A stretch of DNA of 14,409 bases from positions 1 through 14,409 of the forward strand of contig CAYUFT010000056.1 in NCBI GenBank assembly GCA_964444115.1, in the 5' to 3' direction. This document shows, piece by piece, positions 1 to 5,885 of the stretch. The notes beneath the pieces were generated by a model. The model was given only the letters and a program-made list of their open reading frames with translations, had not been told where the DNA came from and searched no databases. The translations under genes were made by a program, and so were the position numbers. The stretch is from UBA349 sp964444115 (GTDB lineage: Archaea; Methanobacteriota; Methanobacteria; Methanobacteriales; Methanobacteriaceae). Every line of letters starts with the position of its first letter. Position 1 is the stretch's first letter.

Positions 1-35
1 AAATTAAAATAATCGTGAATTTAATAAAATTAAAT

Positions 36-87
36 AGATATTTTGTAAATATCTTAAAAACTTATAAATTTTTATAATCATAAAAAT
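36..87 (-). terminator. Probable terminator region of the bioY-DUF1284 unit
   Basis: Two hairpin-capable inverted repeats follow the DUF1284 stop codon on the minus strand. The first pairs ATTTTTAT (68-75) with ATAAAAAT (80-87) around a 4-nt loop and is followed on the minus strand by a run of five T at 56-60. The second pairs AGATATTT (36-43) with AAATATCT (47-54) around a 3-nt loop. Archaeal termination mainly needs T-rich stretches, so the T-runs may matter more than the stems. All of 1-134 is very AT-rich and I see no gene in it. Confidence 0.45.
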
Positions 88-134
88 CCGTAAAAAATCA
101 ATAATGAAATTCAAAAAATCAATTATTTTCAATT

Positions 135-590
135 TTAAATAAATTTTAAATAAAATAAGCAGTCTTTATTCCAAGAGCAATGGCCACAAATATTTTTTAT
201 TTGAGAAAAACTAATAATCTCGTTTATTCTTATGAGAATATCTTTATAATTGTATTCTTGACCACATTCTAGTTTTAATAATTTTATAGTCAAATCATCC
301 ATTTCTTTAATTCTTTTTTCAGATTCCGGAAATTGTGAGCAAATATTTTTTTCTAAGTGAGTTTTCTCTAGGTGTGGACAGTGAGTGCAGATGTTATCGC
401 CATGATTAATAACTTTTATTTTTTTAGAGATGCCCTCAGTTAGGCCTTCATTTAAAAAATATATGATTTGATCCATATTATTTATAAAATCTGCACTGTA
501 TCCTTTTCCCTGAAATCCCTGGATGCAAAGGAGATGATGTGCTCTGATATGAATGTTATCAGAATACTCTCCAATTTTTTGACTGCTCAA
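135..590 (-). CDS. DUF1284 family cysteine-rich protein (possible metal or Fe-S binding)
   Basis: This 151-residue protein matches the DUF1284 family. The N-terminal signature RAHHLLC lies at residues 16-22 and the cysteine-rich tail contains CGHCSWNKDC at 135-144. It has eight cysteines (22, 68, 71, 84, 109, 135, 138, 144), including CTHC and CGHC pairs, plus His18-His19. Such a set is typical of a zinc or iron-sulfur site, but the ligand is inferred and the family's function is not established. The start is TTG at 590, with GGGAG (604-600) 9 nt upstream. The first in-frame ATG is codon 39, well inside the domain, so it cannot be the start. The reading frame begins inside bioY, overlapping its last 32 nt, which suggests translational coupling. 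The protein has no signal peptide or membrane segment and is probably cytoplasmic. Family assignment is firm; role unknown. Confidence 0.85.
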   Translation of the reverse strand: MSSQKIGEYSDNIHIRAHHLLCIQGFQGKGYSADFINNMDQIIYFLNEGLTEGISKKIKVINHGDNICTHCPHLEKTHLEKNICSQFPESEKRIKEMDDLTIKLLKLECGQEYNYKDILIRINEIISFSQIKNICGHCSWNKDCLFYLKFI

Positions 591-1221
591 TATCTACTTC
601 TCCCTCAAAGGGTTCTTTAGGCATTATAACTTTTGTAAATGCAGAAGCTCCAGCAACTTTAATTAAATCCCCTATAACAAATGGAATTAATCCCATGGCC
701 AGTAACTGCCAGATTCCAGGAAAACCACTGGTGGTTGTAGATAACCATAGTCCCAGACCAATTAGTCCTGGAACATAAATTAAAACGAAGCTGGCAAAAA
801 TCATGAGTCCAAACATAGTGGTGAAACTTCTTGCTCGGATGTACTTATCTGCAAAATGGCCTAAGAAAAGGGAAGCTAATACAAATCCAATCAAGTAACC
901 TCCAGTGGCACCTAAAAGAACATCCAGGCCTCCAGACATTTGTGTAAACCATGGAACTCCTAATATTCCTATACCAATATACATAATCTGGCTTAATCCT
1001 CCCCAGTATCTTCCGAGGACTATTCCTGCTATTAAAACTGCGAATGTTTGGGCGGTTATTGGTACAGGAGTCCAGGGCAATGGAATTATTATTTGGGCCA
1101 TCATTCCAGTTATACAGGCCATAAAAAATGCCATAACTGCTTTATAAGCCAGTGATTGATGACTCCTCCATTTAAAAAAGTCAAAACGTTTTTTATAATA
1201 ATTATTTAATGTTACGTTCAA
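559..1221 (-). CDS. bioY: BioY, biotin ECF-transporter substrate-binding (S) component
   Basis: BioY is the membrane S component that binds biotin and works with the ECF ATPase and transmembrane units. Those partner genes are not in this window, so it either uses partners encoded elsewhere or acts alone. The 220-residue product has about six hydrophobic segments. It also has the family hallmarks PVPITAQTFAVLIAG (52-66), the GGL motif (98-100) and GATGGYLIGF (104-113). The chosen start is TTG at 1221: a perfect GGAGG (1233-1229) sits 7 nt upstream. The frame stays open to another TTG at 1257, but that one has no ribosome site and would place GGAGG inside the gene. The first ATG (codon 30) falls at the start of the first membrane helix. 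The 3' end overlaps the DUF1284 gene. A palindrome upstream at 1321-1338 may be a control site. Confidence 0.93.
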   Translation of the reverse strand: MNVTLNNYYKKRFDFFKWRSHQSLAYKAVMAFFMACITGMMAQIIIPLPWTPVPITAQTFAVLIAGIVLGRYWGGLSQIMYIGIGILGVPWFTQMSGGLDVLLGATGGYLIGFVLASLFLGHFADKYIRARSFTTMFGLMIFASFVLIYVPGLIGLGLWLSTTTSGFPGIWQLLAMGLIPFVIGDLIKVAGASAFTKVIMPKEPFEGEVDIEQSKNWRVF

Positions 1222-1228
1222 TTCAAAT

Positions 1229-1233
1229 CCTCC
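1229..1233 (-). promoter_or_regulatory. Ribosome binding site fixing the bioY start
   Basis: GGAGG on the minus strand lies 7 nt before the TTG at 1219-1221. It supports a start 36 nt inside the longest open frame. Confidence 0.8.
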
Positions 1234-1320
1234 AATATTTTGGATGTGCTTATTCAATTCATTTAATTAAGCTAATAATTATTCCAAAATTTTTATCAAA
1301 TTCATTAGTAATTTAAAAAT

Positions 1321-1338
1321 AGGAAGAATATACTTCCT
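1321..1338. repeat. Inverted repeat in the bioY promoter region (operator candidate)
   Basis: AGGAAG (1321-1326) and CTTCCT (1333-1338) form perfect 6-bp arms around AATATA. On the minus strand a TATA-like box, TTTATAATA (about 1365-1357), lies roughly 25-30 bp upstream, so the repeat would cover or closely follow the transcription start. Alternatively, TATATT within the repeat is itself the TATA box. Either position fits a repressor site controlling bioY, but no regulator is identified. Confidence 0.45.
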
Positions 1339-1356
1339 TAATTAATTAGGTGACAG

Positions 1357-1368
1357 TATTATAAAAAC
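1357..1368 (-). promoter_or_regulatory. TATA-like box, candidate bioY promoter
   Basis: Minus-strand GTTTTTATAATA resembles an archaeal TATA box. The start site predicted 25 nt downstream falls near 1335, leaving a leader of about 110 nt before the TTG start. This leader is long for an archaeon, so a second promoter closer to the gene is possible. Confidence 0.35.
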
Positions 1369-1479
1369 TTTATTTTAAAAATGTATCAATTGATAATAAT
1401 TCTGTTATTCTAAGATTATGAATTAATAAATTATAATCTTATTATTAAATTTTAGAACTTATTTGAAATAATATAAAAA

Positions 1480-1511
1480 ACTAAAATAAAACTAAAATAA
1501 AACTGAATAAA
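1480..1511 (-). terminator. T-rich tandem repeat downstream of the photolyase
   Basis: On the plus strand ACTAAAATAAA is repeated twice in tandem (1480-1501), followed by the related ACTGAATAAA (1502-1511). Read on the minus strand this gives repeated TTTTATTTTAGT blocks about 55 nt after the photolyase stop. Closely spaced T-runs are the usual archaeal termination signal. Confidence 0.45.
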
Positions 1512-1565
1512 GAAACTGATTAGATAAAAATAATAATATGGCATATTAATTGAAGTAGATAGTTT

Positions 1566-2942
1566 CTATTTTTGTTCTAGTTGATTAACTCGATCTACAT
1601 ATTTTTCTATTTTGAACTTTCTTTTTAGTCCATTGGCATTCATGTAACGAACCTTTCCGAATATTTCTCTTTCCTTCCAGGCCCTATCATGTTTTCCAAA
1701 ACACCATGCAACACCAGTATATCCATTGGGATCTCTTCCATCAATTTCATATTTATCATTTAGATATATTGCGATATCATATGCATTCTGGGGATCATTA
1801 GCCCATTCTAAAATTTTTTTACCCCAATACATTCTCATATAGCCATGCATTTTTCCTGTAACCACCATCTCCTTTTGAGCGGCATTCCAGTAAGGATCAT
1901 GTGTTTTAGAAGTTTCTAGTTCTTCTAAAGTGTAACTATACTCTCTAATATCATTTCGATGTTCCAGCAATGTTTTCTTGGCCCAATCAGGTAAACAATC
2001 AAATCTATCGTAATTATCATTGTAATGGGCCAAATTCATGCTTAATTCTCTTCTTATAATTAATTCTTCCAGGAAAGAATCTTTTCCCGGACTTTCTATT
2101 TTAGAAACTTCCAATGCTAAATATAATGGTGAAATTTGGCCAAAATGGAGGTAAGGACTCATATTTGATAGATAATCTTCTGAAGGGTCATTTCTTAAGT
2201 CTTCAAATTTATCGAGTTTATTTTCCACAAAGGAATTAAACAAATTCAAAGCATTATTCGTACCTCCTTGGAAAATGCCAGGACTTATATCCTCCTTTAA
2301 TTTCAGGTTTTTAATAGATTTTTCCAAGTTTTCAAGGTCGAATTTTTTAGAATCTAATTTTGAATTAGTATTTAAATCAAAATCCAAAGAACTTTTTTCA
2401 AGCGATCTTTCTTTTAGTGGGACCATAAAATAATCTAATTCGCGCTGAATCTTTTTTCTAATAGTTCCTGCTGAATATTCTTCTTTAGGGGATGCTGTTT
2501 GAACAGGCACTATTACATTAGTTTCTACTTGAATCAAAGGACATTTAATGGCAGAAGCCACTTTTTCTCGCCATTCTCTTTGAATTTTTAAGTAACCCAT
2601 GTCAGTAATGGTCAATACTGCATTTCTTGATAGTTCAATAGCACCCTGTGCGGGATTTTCTTGCAATAAAACCATAGGAATATTCCTTTTTTCTAAAAAT
2701 AATTCAGTTTCTTTCAGCCCTTGAATTAAAAAATAATAATGCCTATAATTTGCGTTGGGAAAATTTTCATTGATTCCAAAATAAGTGATAAGTGGTTTTT
2801 CTATTTCATTAGCTTTTTCAATTGCATATTCTAATGTATGATTATAATGGCTTCTCGGAGATGCTTGCATCCAGTAAAGGATGTAATCTCCTTTTTGAAA
2901 GGTATTTGAATTCAAATATTCTATTCTCTCATTATGAATCAA
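1566..2942 (-). CDS. phr: Class II deoxyribodipyrimidine photolyase
   Basis: The enzyme uses FAD and blue or near-UV light to split cyclobutane pyrimidine dimers in DNA. The 458-residue product has the N-terminal antenna-type domain (about 18-180), including YWMQASPR (23-30), then the helical FAD domain. The latter shows YLSNMSPYLHFGQISP (257-272), RRELSMNLAHYN (297-308), the tract from HDPYW to KILEW (348-380) and DGRDPNGYTGVAWCFGKHDR (401-420). Trp352, Trp373 and Trp380 have the same 21- and 7-residue spacing as the class II electron-transfer tryptophans W360/W381/W388 of the Methanosarcina mazei enzyme. Length is normal. The start is TTG at 2942, with GAAGG (2954-2950) 7 nt upstream; the first ATG (codon 25) falls inside the conserved N-terminus. 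It lies 124 nt downstream of the RudS-like gene, in the same direction. Confidence 0.96.
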   Translation of the reverse strand: MIHNERIEYLNSNTFQKGDYILYWMQASPRSHYNHTLEYAIEKANEIEKPLITYFGINENFPNANYRHYYFLIQGLKETELFLEKRNIPMVLLQENPAQGAIELSRNAVLTITDMGYLKIQREWREKVASAIKCPLIQVETNVIVPVQTASPKEEYSAGTIRKKIQRELDYFMVPLKERSLEKSSLDFDLNTNSKLDSKKFDLENLEKSIKNLKLKEDISPGIFQGGTNNALNLFNSFVENKLDKFEDLRNDPSEDYLSNMSPYLHFGQISPLYLALEVSKIESPGKDSFLEELIIRRELSMNLAHYNDNYDRFDCLPDWAKKTLLEHRNDIREYSYTLEELETSKTHDPYWNAAQKEMVVTGKMHGYMRMYWGKKILEWANDPQNAYDIAIYLNDKYEIDGRDPNGYTGVAWCFGKHDRAWKEREIFGKVRYMNANGLKRKFKIEKYVDRVNQLEQK

Positions 2943-2993
2943 GTTTTAACCTTCTTATTTACTTGCATTAAAAGTTGCATTAAATCAAGACCT

Positions 2994-3021
2994 AAAAAAC
3001 CATCATAGTTATCCCTATGAT
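2994..3021 (-). terminator. Hairpin plus T-run after the RudS-like gene
   Basis: On the minus strand ATCATAG (3021-3015) pairs with CTATGAT (3008-3002) across a 6-nt loop and is followed by GG and six T (2999-2994). This is the shape of an intrinsic terminator or attenuator between the RudS-like gene and the photolyase. The motif ATCATAGTT at its plus-strand left edge (3002-3010) recurs at 3052-3060. The tract between holds a short tandem repeat, TCATATTA twice. Confidence 0.5.
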
Positions 3022-3066
3022 CATATTATCATATTATCAGTATTATTTAATTATCATAGTTCTATA

Positions 3067-4023
3067 TTATCGTTCTATTGCAGTAACTGGCATTAATTCA
3101 GGAGGATATGGTTGAAAAAATGTCTGTTGGACTAAATAATCTTTATCAAATCTAATTACCCAAGATTTTAGCAGAATAAGACATAATAATAATGGTATTA
3201 TTCCATTTCGGTATTTTTCCAGAGAATCTAAGAAAAATGCTTTTTCTTCGTGATTAAGTTTATCTGAGACATATCCAAAAACATGCATCAGTACATTAAT
3301 ATTTGAAGGAATTTCTGGAGGTTTTTTCAGGTTTTTACCTAACATTTGTCCGTATTTGGTGAATAGTTCCTCTTTAGAATAATTTTTTTGCTCACCAAGA
3401 ATTTTTCCCATTTCTCTCATAATATTTTGATTATAGGCCATTAGCAAAAATTTATTTTGGCTATGGAAATCAATTAATTCAGAAACTTCCTGACTTTTTT
3501 TCACATTTCTGAAGTCAGATAAAGTGTAAATTGCGGTTAAAAAATCTTCTCTTATTTGTAAATTTCTTAAACGCCCTTCATCCTCCACCGGAGTATATGG
3601 AAATTTATTAAAAACAGAGTTTGCAAAAAGGCCTATGCCGTCTGTTTTTGGCCGAGAATTTCCTGGATGTGGGTAGACTCTAACAGCTTTTACACCACAT
3701 GAAGGGGACTTATTTTTTAAAATAAAACCATCTATATCGGTTAATGAGCTTAAAAATGAGCTGGAAAATTCTTCCATATTTTGAGTTAAATTAAGGTCCT
3801 TTGAAGGTTGTATGAGGTTGATTTCTCCATTTATTTCTACCAATCGAATGGGGTCTCGGGGTATTCCTAAACCTATTTCTACTTCCGGACAAACAGGGAT
3901 AAAATTAACATAATCTTTTAATTTCTTAATAAGTGGACTGGCAATTATAAGTCCATTATAACGACAAGATTCAAATTCTATACATTTACTAACTACTAAA
4001 TTAGGGGTTTGATATTTTCTCAA
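3067..4023 (-). CDS. DUF523-DUF1722 protein, RudS/YbgA-like (candidate tRNA 4-thiouridine desulfidase)
   Basis: This 318-residue protein joins an N-terminal DUF523 (TudS-type) domain, about 9-155, to a C-terminal DUF1722 (YbgA-type) domain, about 185-312. DUF523 shows VSKCIEFESCRYNG (11-24), PVCPEVEIGLGIPRDP (43-58) and KSPSCGVKAVRVY (105-117). The cysteines at 14, 45 and 109 are the likely [4Fe-4S] ligands of TudS-type desulfidases. DUF1722 shows the FH..NK.LLMAYN motif (186-198) and YRNGIIPLLLCLILLKSW (271-288). Bacterial proteins of this two-domain form (RudS) have been described as reversing 4-thiouridine in tRNA to uridine; use of the same substrate here is inferred. E. coli ybgA also neighbours photolyase. 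The start is TTG at 4023, with GGAGG (4035-4031) 7 nt upstream; no earlier or nearby ATG fits. The final assignment is solid for the domains and moderate for the reaction. Confidence 0.9.
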   Translation of the reverse strand: MRKYQTPNLVVSKCIEFESCRYNGLIIASPLIKKLKDYVNFIPVCPEVEIGLGIPRDPIRLVEINGEINLIQPSKDLNLTQNMEEFSSSFLSSLTDIDGFILKNKSPSCGVKAVRVYPHPGNSRPKTDGIGLFANSVFNKFPYTPVEDEGRLRNLQIREDFLTAIYTLSDFRNVKKSQEVSELIDFHSQNKFLLMAYNQNIMREMGKILGEQKNYSKEELFTKYGQMLGKNLKKPPEIPSNINVLMHVFGYVSDKLNHEEKAFFLDSLEKYRNGIIPLLLCLILLKSWVIRFDKDYLVQQTFFQPYPPELMPVTAIER

Positions 4024-4030
4024 AATAACT

Positions 4031-4037
4031 CCTCCTC
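4031..4037 (-). promoter_or_regulatory. Strong ribosome binding site supporting a TTG start
   Basis: Minus-strand GAGGAGG ends 7 nt before the TTG at 4021-4023. This is one of the best Shine-Dalgarno matches in the window and it decides a non-ATG start. Confidence 0.75.
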
Positions 4038-4132
4038 AATTTTTAAATGTTTGAAAATAAATCAAATTAATTAGTTAATGGATTTGTTATAATGTTTATG
4101 TTATTCCCTAATTAAATAATAATTCATTTTAG

Positions 4133-4154
4133 AATGTTATTTATTAATAACATT
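4133..4154. repeat. 22-bp inverted repeat upstream of the RudS-like gene
   Basis: AATGTTATT (4133-4141) and AATAACATT (4146-4154) are perfect 9-bp arms around TATT, followed on the plus strand by a T-run to 4159. A further half-site, ATGTTATT, at 4098-4105 lies just upstream of the putative minus-strand TATA box. It could be an operator for the RudS-like gene. It could also be a plus-strand terminator, but no plus-strand gene ends here. Confidence 0.45.
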
Positions 4155-4188
4155 TTTTTAAAATTCAATATATAATTATTTAAATAAC

Positions 4189-4245
4189 TTAATTAAAAAT
4201 TAAATAATAATTAGATTAAAATGAATTAATTAAAAATTAAATAAT
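4189..4245. repeat. Two-copy 20-bp direct repeat
   Basis: The 20-bp AT-only unit beginning TTAATTAAAAATT occurs at 4189-4208 and again at 4226-4245, a period of 37 bp. With only two copies of low-complexity sequence, chance or slippage is possible. It lies about 150-210 bp upstream of the kinase TATA box. Confidence 0.35.
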
Positions 4246-4397
4246 TTAACCAAATTTTATAATTTAATATGAATCATCAAATATTATTTATAATTTACAT
4301 ATTTAGTAATCCCATTAACAATTAATTAATTAATTAAGGAAAATAATTGTGTGATGAATAGTTCATAATTATCTGTTAAGAATCAGAATTAAATCGA

Positions 4398-4405
4398 TTT
4401 ATATA
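4398..4405 (+). promoter_or_regulatory. TATA box of the kinase operon
   Basis: TTTATATA is preceded by an A-rich BRE-like stretch (4391-4397). Transcription would start near 4426-4430, leaving a leader of about 10-15 nt before the ATG at 4440. The weak ribosome site there (only GAG) fits a short or nearly leaderless transcript. Confidence 0.6.
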
Positions 4406-4439
4406 GTCTTTTGAATAAGAATACAACTAATCTGAGACC

Positions 4440-5885
4440 ATGAAAACTTATAATATATTGATACTGGAGGATGTTCCATTTGATGTGGAGTTAATGGAGC
4501 GTGAAATAAAAAAATCAGGTATTAATTTCAATTCAAGGACGGTAGAACTTGAAGAAGATTTTATAAGGGAAATAAATGAGTTTAAACCTGATTTAATTTT
4601 AGCTGACCATTCTTTACCTCATTTTGATGGTATTTCTGCCATGGAAATCGCCAAAGAGAAGTGCTCCGAAGTACCATTTATATTTGTCAGTGGAACTATT
4701 GGTGAAGAATTTGCAGTAGATGCTCTTAAAAATGGTGCTACAGATTATGTTCTAAAAAGTAACCTTTCTAAAATTGTTCCAGCAATTAAAAGGGCCATAG
4801 AAGAGGTTAAAGAACAACAAAAACGTAAAAATGCTGAAGAACAACTAATAAAAAGCCACTGGCAGCTAATGGAGGCCCAAAAAATAGGCCATATTGGAAG
4901 CTGGGAATGGAATATTCATTCCGGCGCTATGGATTGTTCTGATGAATTTTATAGAATTTCGGGTATTGAAAAAGAAAATTTCGATGCTAATTATGAGTCG
5001 TTCATGGACCGAATTCATCCTGATGATCAGAAATCTGTTTCGGACAGTATAAATAATTCTTTAGATAATTTAAGGCCTTTTTCCGCAGAATATAGGATAT
5101 CTCGTCCTAATGATGATGTTAGATTTGTTTCTTCCCATGGTGAAGTTATTCATGGAGATCACGGGGAAGCTTTACGTATTATTGGAACGGAACAAGATGT
5201 AACTCGTCGTAAAATTGCAGAAGATAAATTAAAAGAATCTTTAAAAGAGAAAGAGTTACTTTTACAGGAAATACATCACAGAGTAAAAAATAATTTACAA
5301 GTTATTTCCAGCTTACTTAGACTTCAATCTTATCATATTAATGATCCAGAGGCTTTAGAAATTTTCAGAGAAAGCCAGAATAGGGTTAGTTCCATAGCTT
5401 TGGTGCATGAAAAATTATATCAATCTCAAGATATGGGATGTATTGACTTTTCAGATTATCTAAAAAGTTTAACTGGTGATCTTTTCCACTTTTTCCCTAC
5501 GGACTCCAGTAAAATAAAATTAAAATTGGAATTAGATGATGTTAAATTGAATATTGAAACTGCTATTTCTTGTGGTCTTATTGTTAATGAACTTTTGACT
5601 AATTCACTTAAACATGCTTTTAAACCATCTGAAAATGGGGAAATTTATGTGGGCCTTAGTAAAGACCTGGAAAATAATAAAATTATCCTTAATGTAGCTG
5701 ATGATGGTCAGGGTTTACCTTCTCAATTAAATCTGGATAAAATCGATAGTTTTGGTTTAGAATTGGTTCAACATCTCAGTAAGCGAATAAATGGTGAAAT
5801 GGTTATTGATCGATCTAATGGGACTAGATTTAAAATTAGTTTTCAGGAATTAAATTACAGGGGAAGAATACCTAATGGCAAATGA
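4440..5885 (+). CDS. Hybrid sensor kinase: REC-PAS-HisKA_2-HATPase
   Basis: This 481-residue soluble signalling protein starts with a receiver domain (about 5-120; phospho-acceptor Asp56 in ILADHSLP, conserved Lys106). A PAS fold of the PAS_3 type follows (about 148-257; HPDDQ at 193-197). Next comes a HisKA_2 dimerisation domain with QEIHHRVKNNLQVISSLLRL (276-295), in which His280 is the probable phosphorylation site. The last domain is an ATPase with N-box NELLTNSLKHAF (383-394), G1 DDGQG (421-425) and a G2-like SFGLELV (437-443). No membrane segment is visible, so it should sense a cytoplasmic signal or be driven through its receiver. The PAS domain lacks the cysteine motif of LOV photosensors. 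The last 11 nt overlap the next gene, so the two are co-translated. The signal and output are unknown. Confidence 0.93.
   Translation: MKTYNILILEDVPFDVELMEREIKKSGINFNSRTVELEEDFIREINEFKPDLILADHSLPHFDGISAMEIAKEKCSEVPFIFVSGTIGEEFAVDALKNGATDYVLKSNLSKIVPAIKRAIEEVKEQQKRKNAEEQLIKSHWQLMEAQKIGHIGSWEWNIHSGAMDCSDEFYRISGIEKENFDANYESFMDRIHPDDQKSVSDSINNSLDNLRPFSAEYRISRPNDDVRFVSSHGEVIHGDHGEALRIIGTEQDVTRRKIAEDKLKESLKEKELLLQEIHHRVKNNLQVISSLLRLQSYHINDPEALEIFRESQNRVSSIALVHEKLYQSQDMGCIDFSDYLKSLTGDLFHFFPTDSSKIKLKLELDDVKLNIETAISCGLIVNELLTNSLKHAFKPSENGEIYVGLSKDLENNKIILNVADDGQGLPSQLNLDKIDSFGLELVQHLSKRINGEMVIDRSNGTRFKISFQELNYRGRIPNGK

Larger units (their letters stand above)
1222..1565. other. AT-rich intergenic region between bioY and the photolyase
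   Basis: These 344 bases hold no gene that I can support. From right to left on the minus strand they contain the T-rich 3' end of the photolyase transcript, a TATA-like element near 1357-1368, the inverted repeat at 1321-1338 and the bioY ribosome site. A further TATA-like stretch, GTATATT, lies within the inverted repeat. Confidence 0.6.
4024..4439. other. Divergent AT-rich intergenic region (RudS-like / kinase genes)
   Basis: These 416 bases separate the minus-strand RudS-like gene from the plus-strand kinase pair, and I see no gene in them. They hold the following: a TATA-like element for the RudS-like gene near 4083-4093 (minus ATTATAAC); three copies of ATGTTATT or its complement, at 4098-4105, 4134-4141 and 4146-4153; a 20-bp direct repeat (4189-4208 and 4226-4245); a TTAA-rich microsatellite around 4321-4337, flanked by ACAATTA and TAATTGT; and the kinase promoter at 4398-4405. 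Confidence 0.6.

Noticed and set aside
905..1147. Plus-strand open frame opposite bioY
   Set aside because: It lies antisense to the conserved BioY domain, its protein resembles no family, and it has no ribosome site.
1219..1257. Longer bioY start at 1257
   Set aside because: It has no ribosome site, and the extension would translate through the GGAGG that serves the TTG at 1221.
1321..1338. NrpR operator at bioY
   Set aside because: The GGAA and TTCC elements are 8 bp apart, not the required 6, so it was not called as an NrpR site.
4189..4245. CRISPR-like repeat
   Set aside because: There are only two copies of a pure A/T unit with a 17-bp spacer, and no cas genes.
4881..5211. LOV-type blue-light sensor in the PAS domain, linking it to the photolyase
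   Set aside because: The PAS domain has no flavin-adduct cysteine motif and looks like an ordinary PAS_3 fold.
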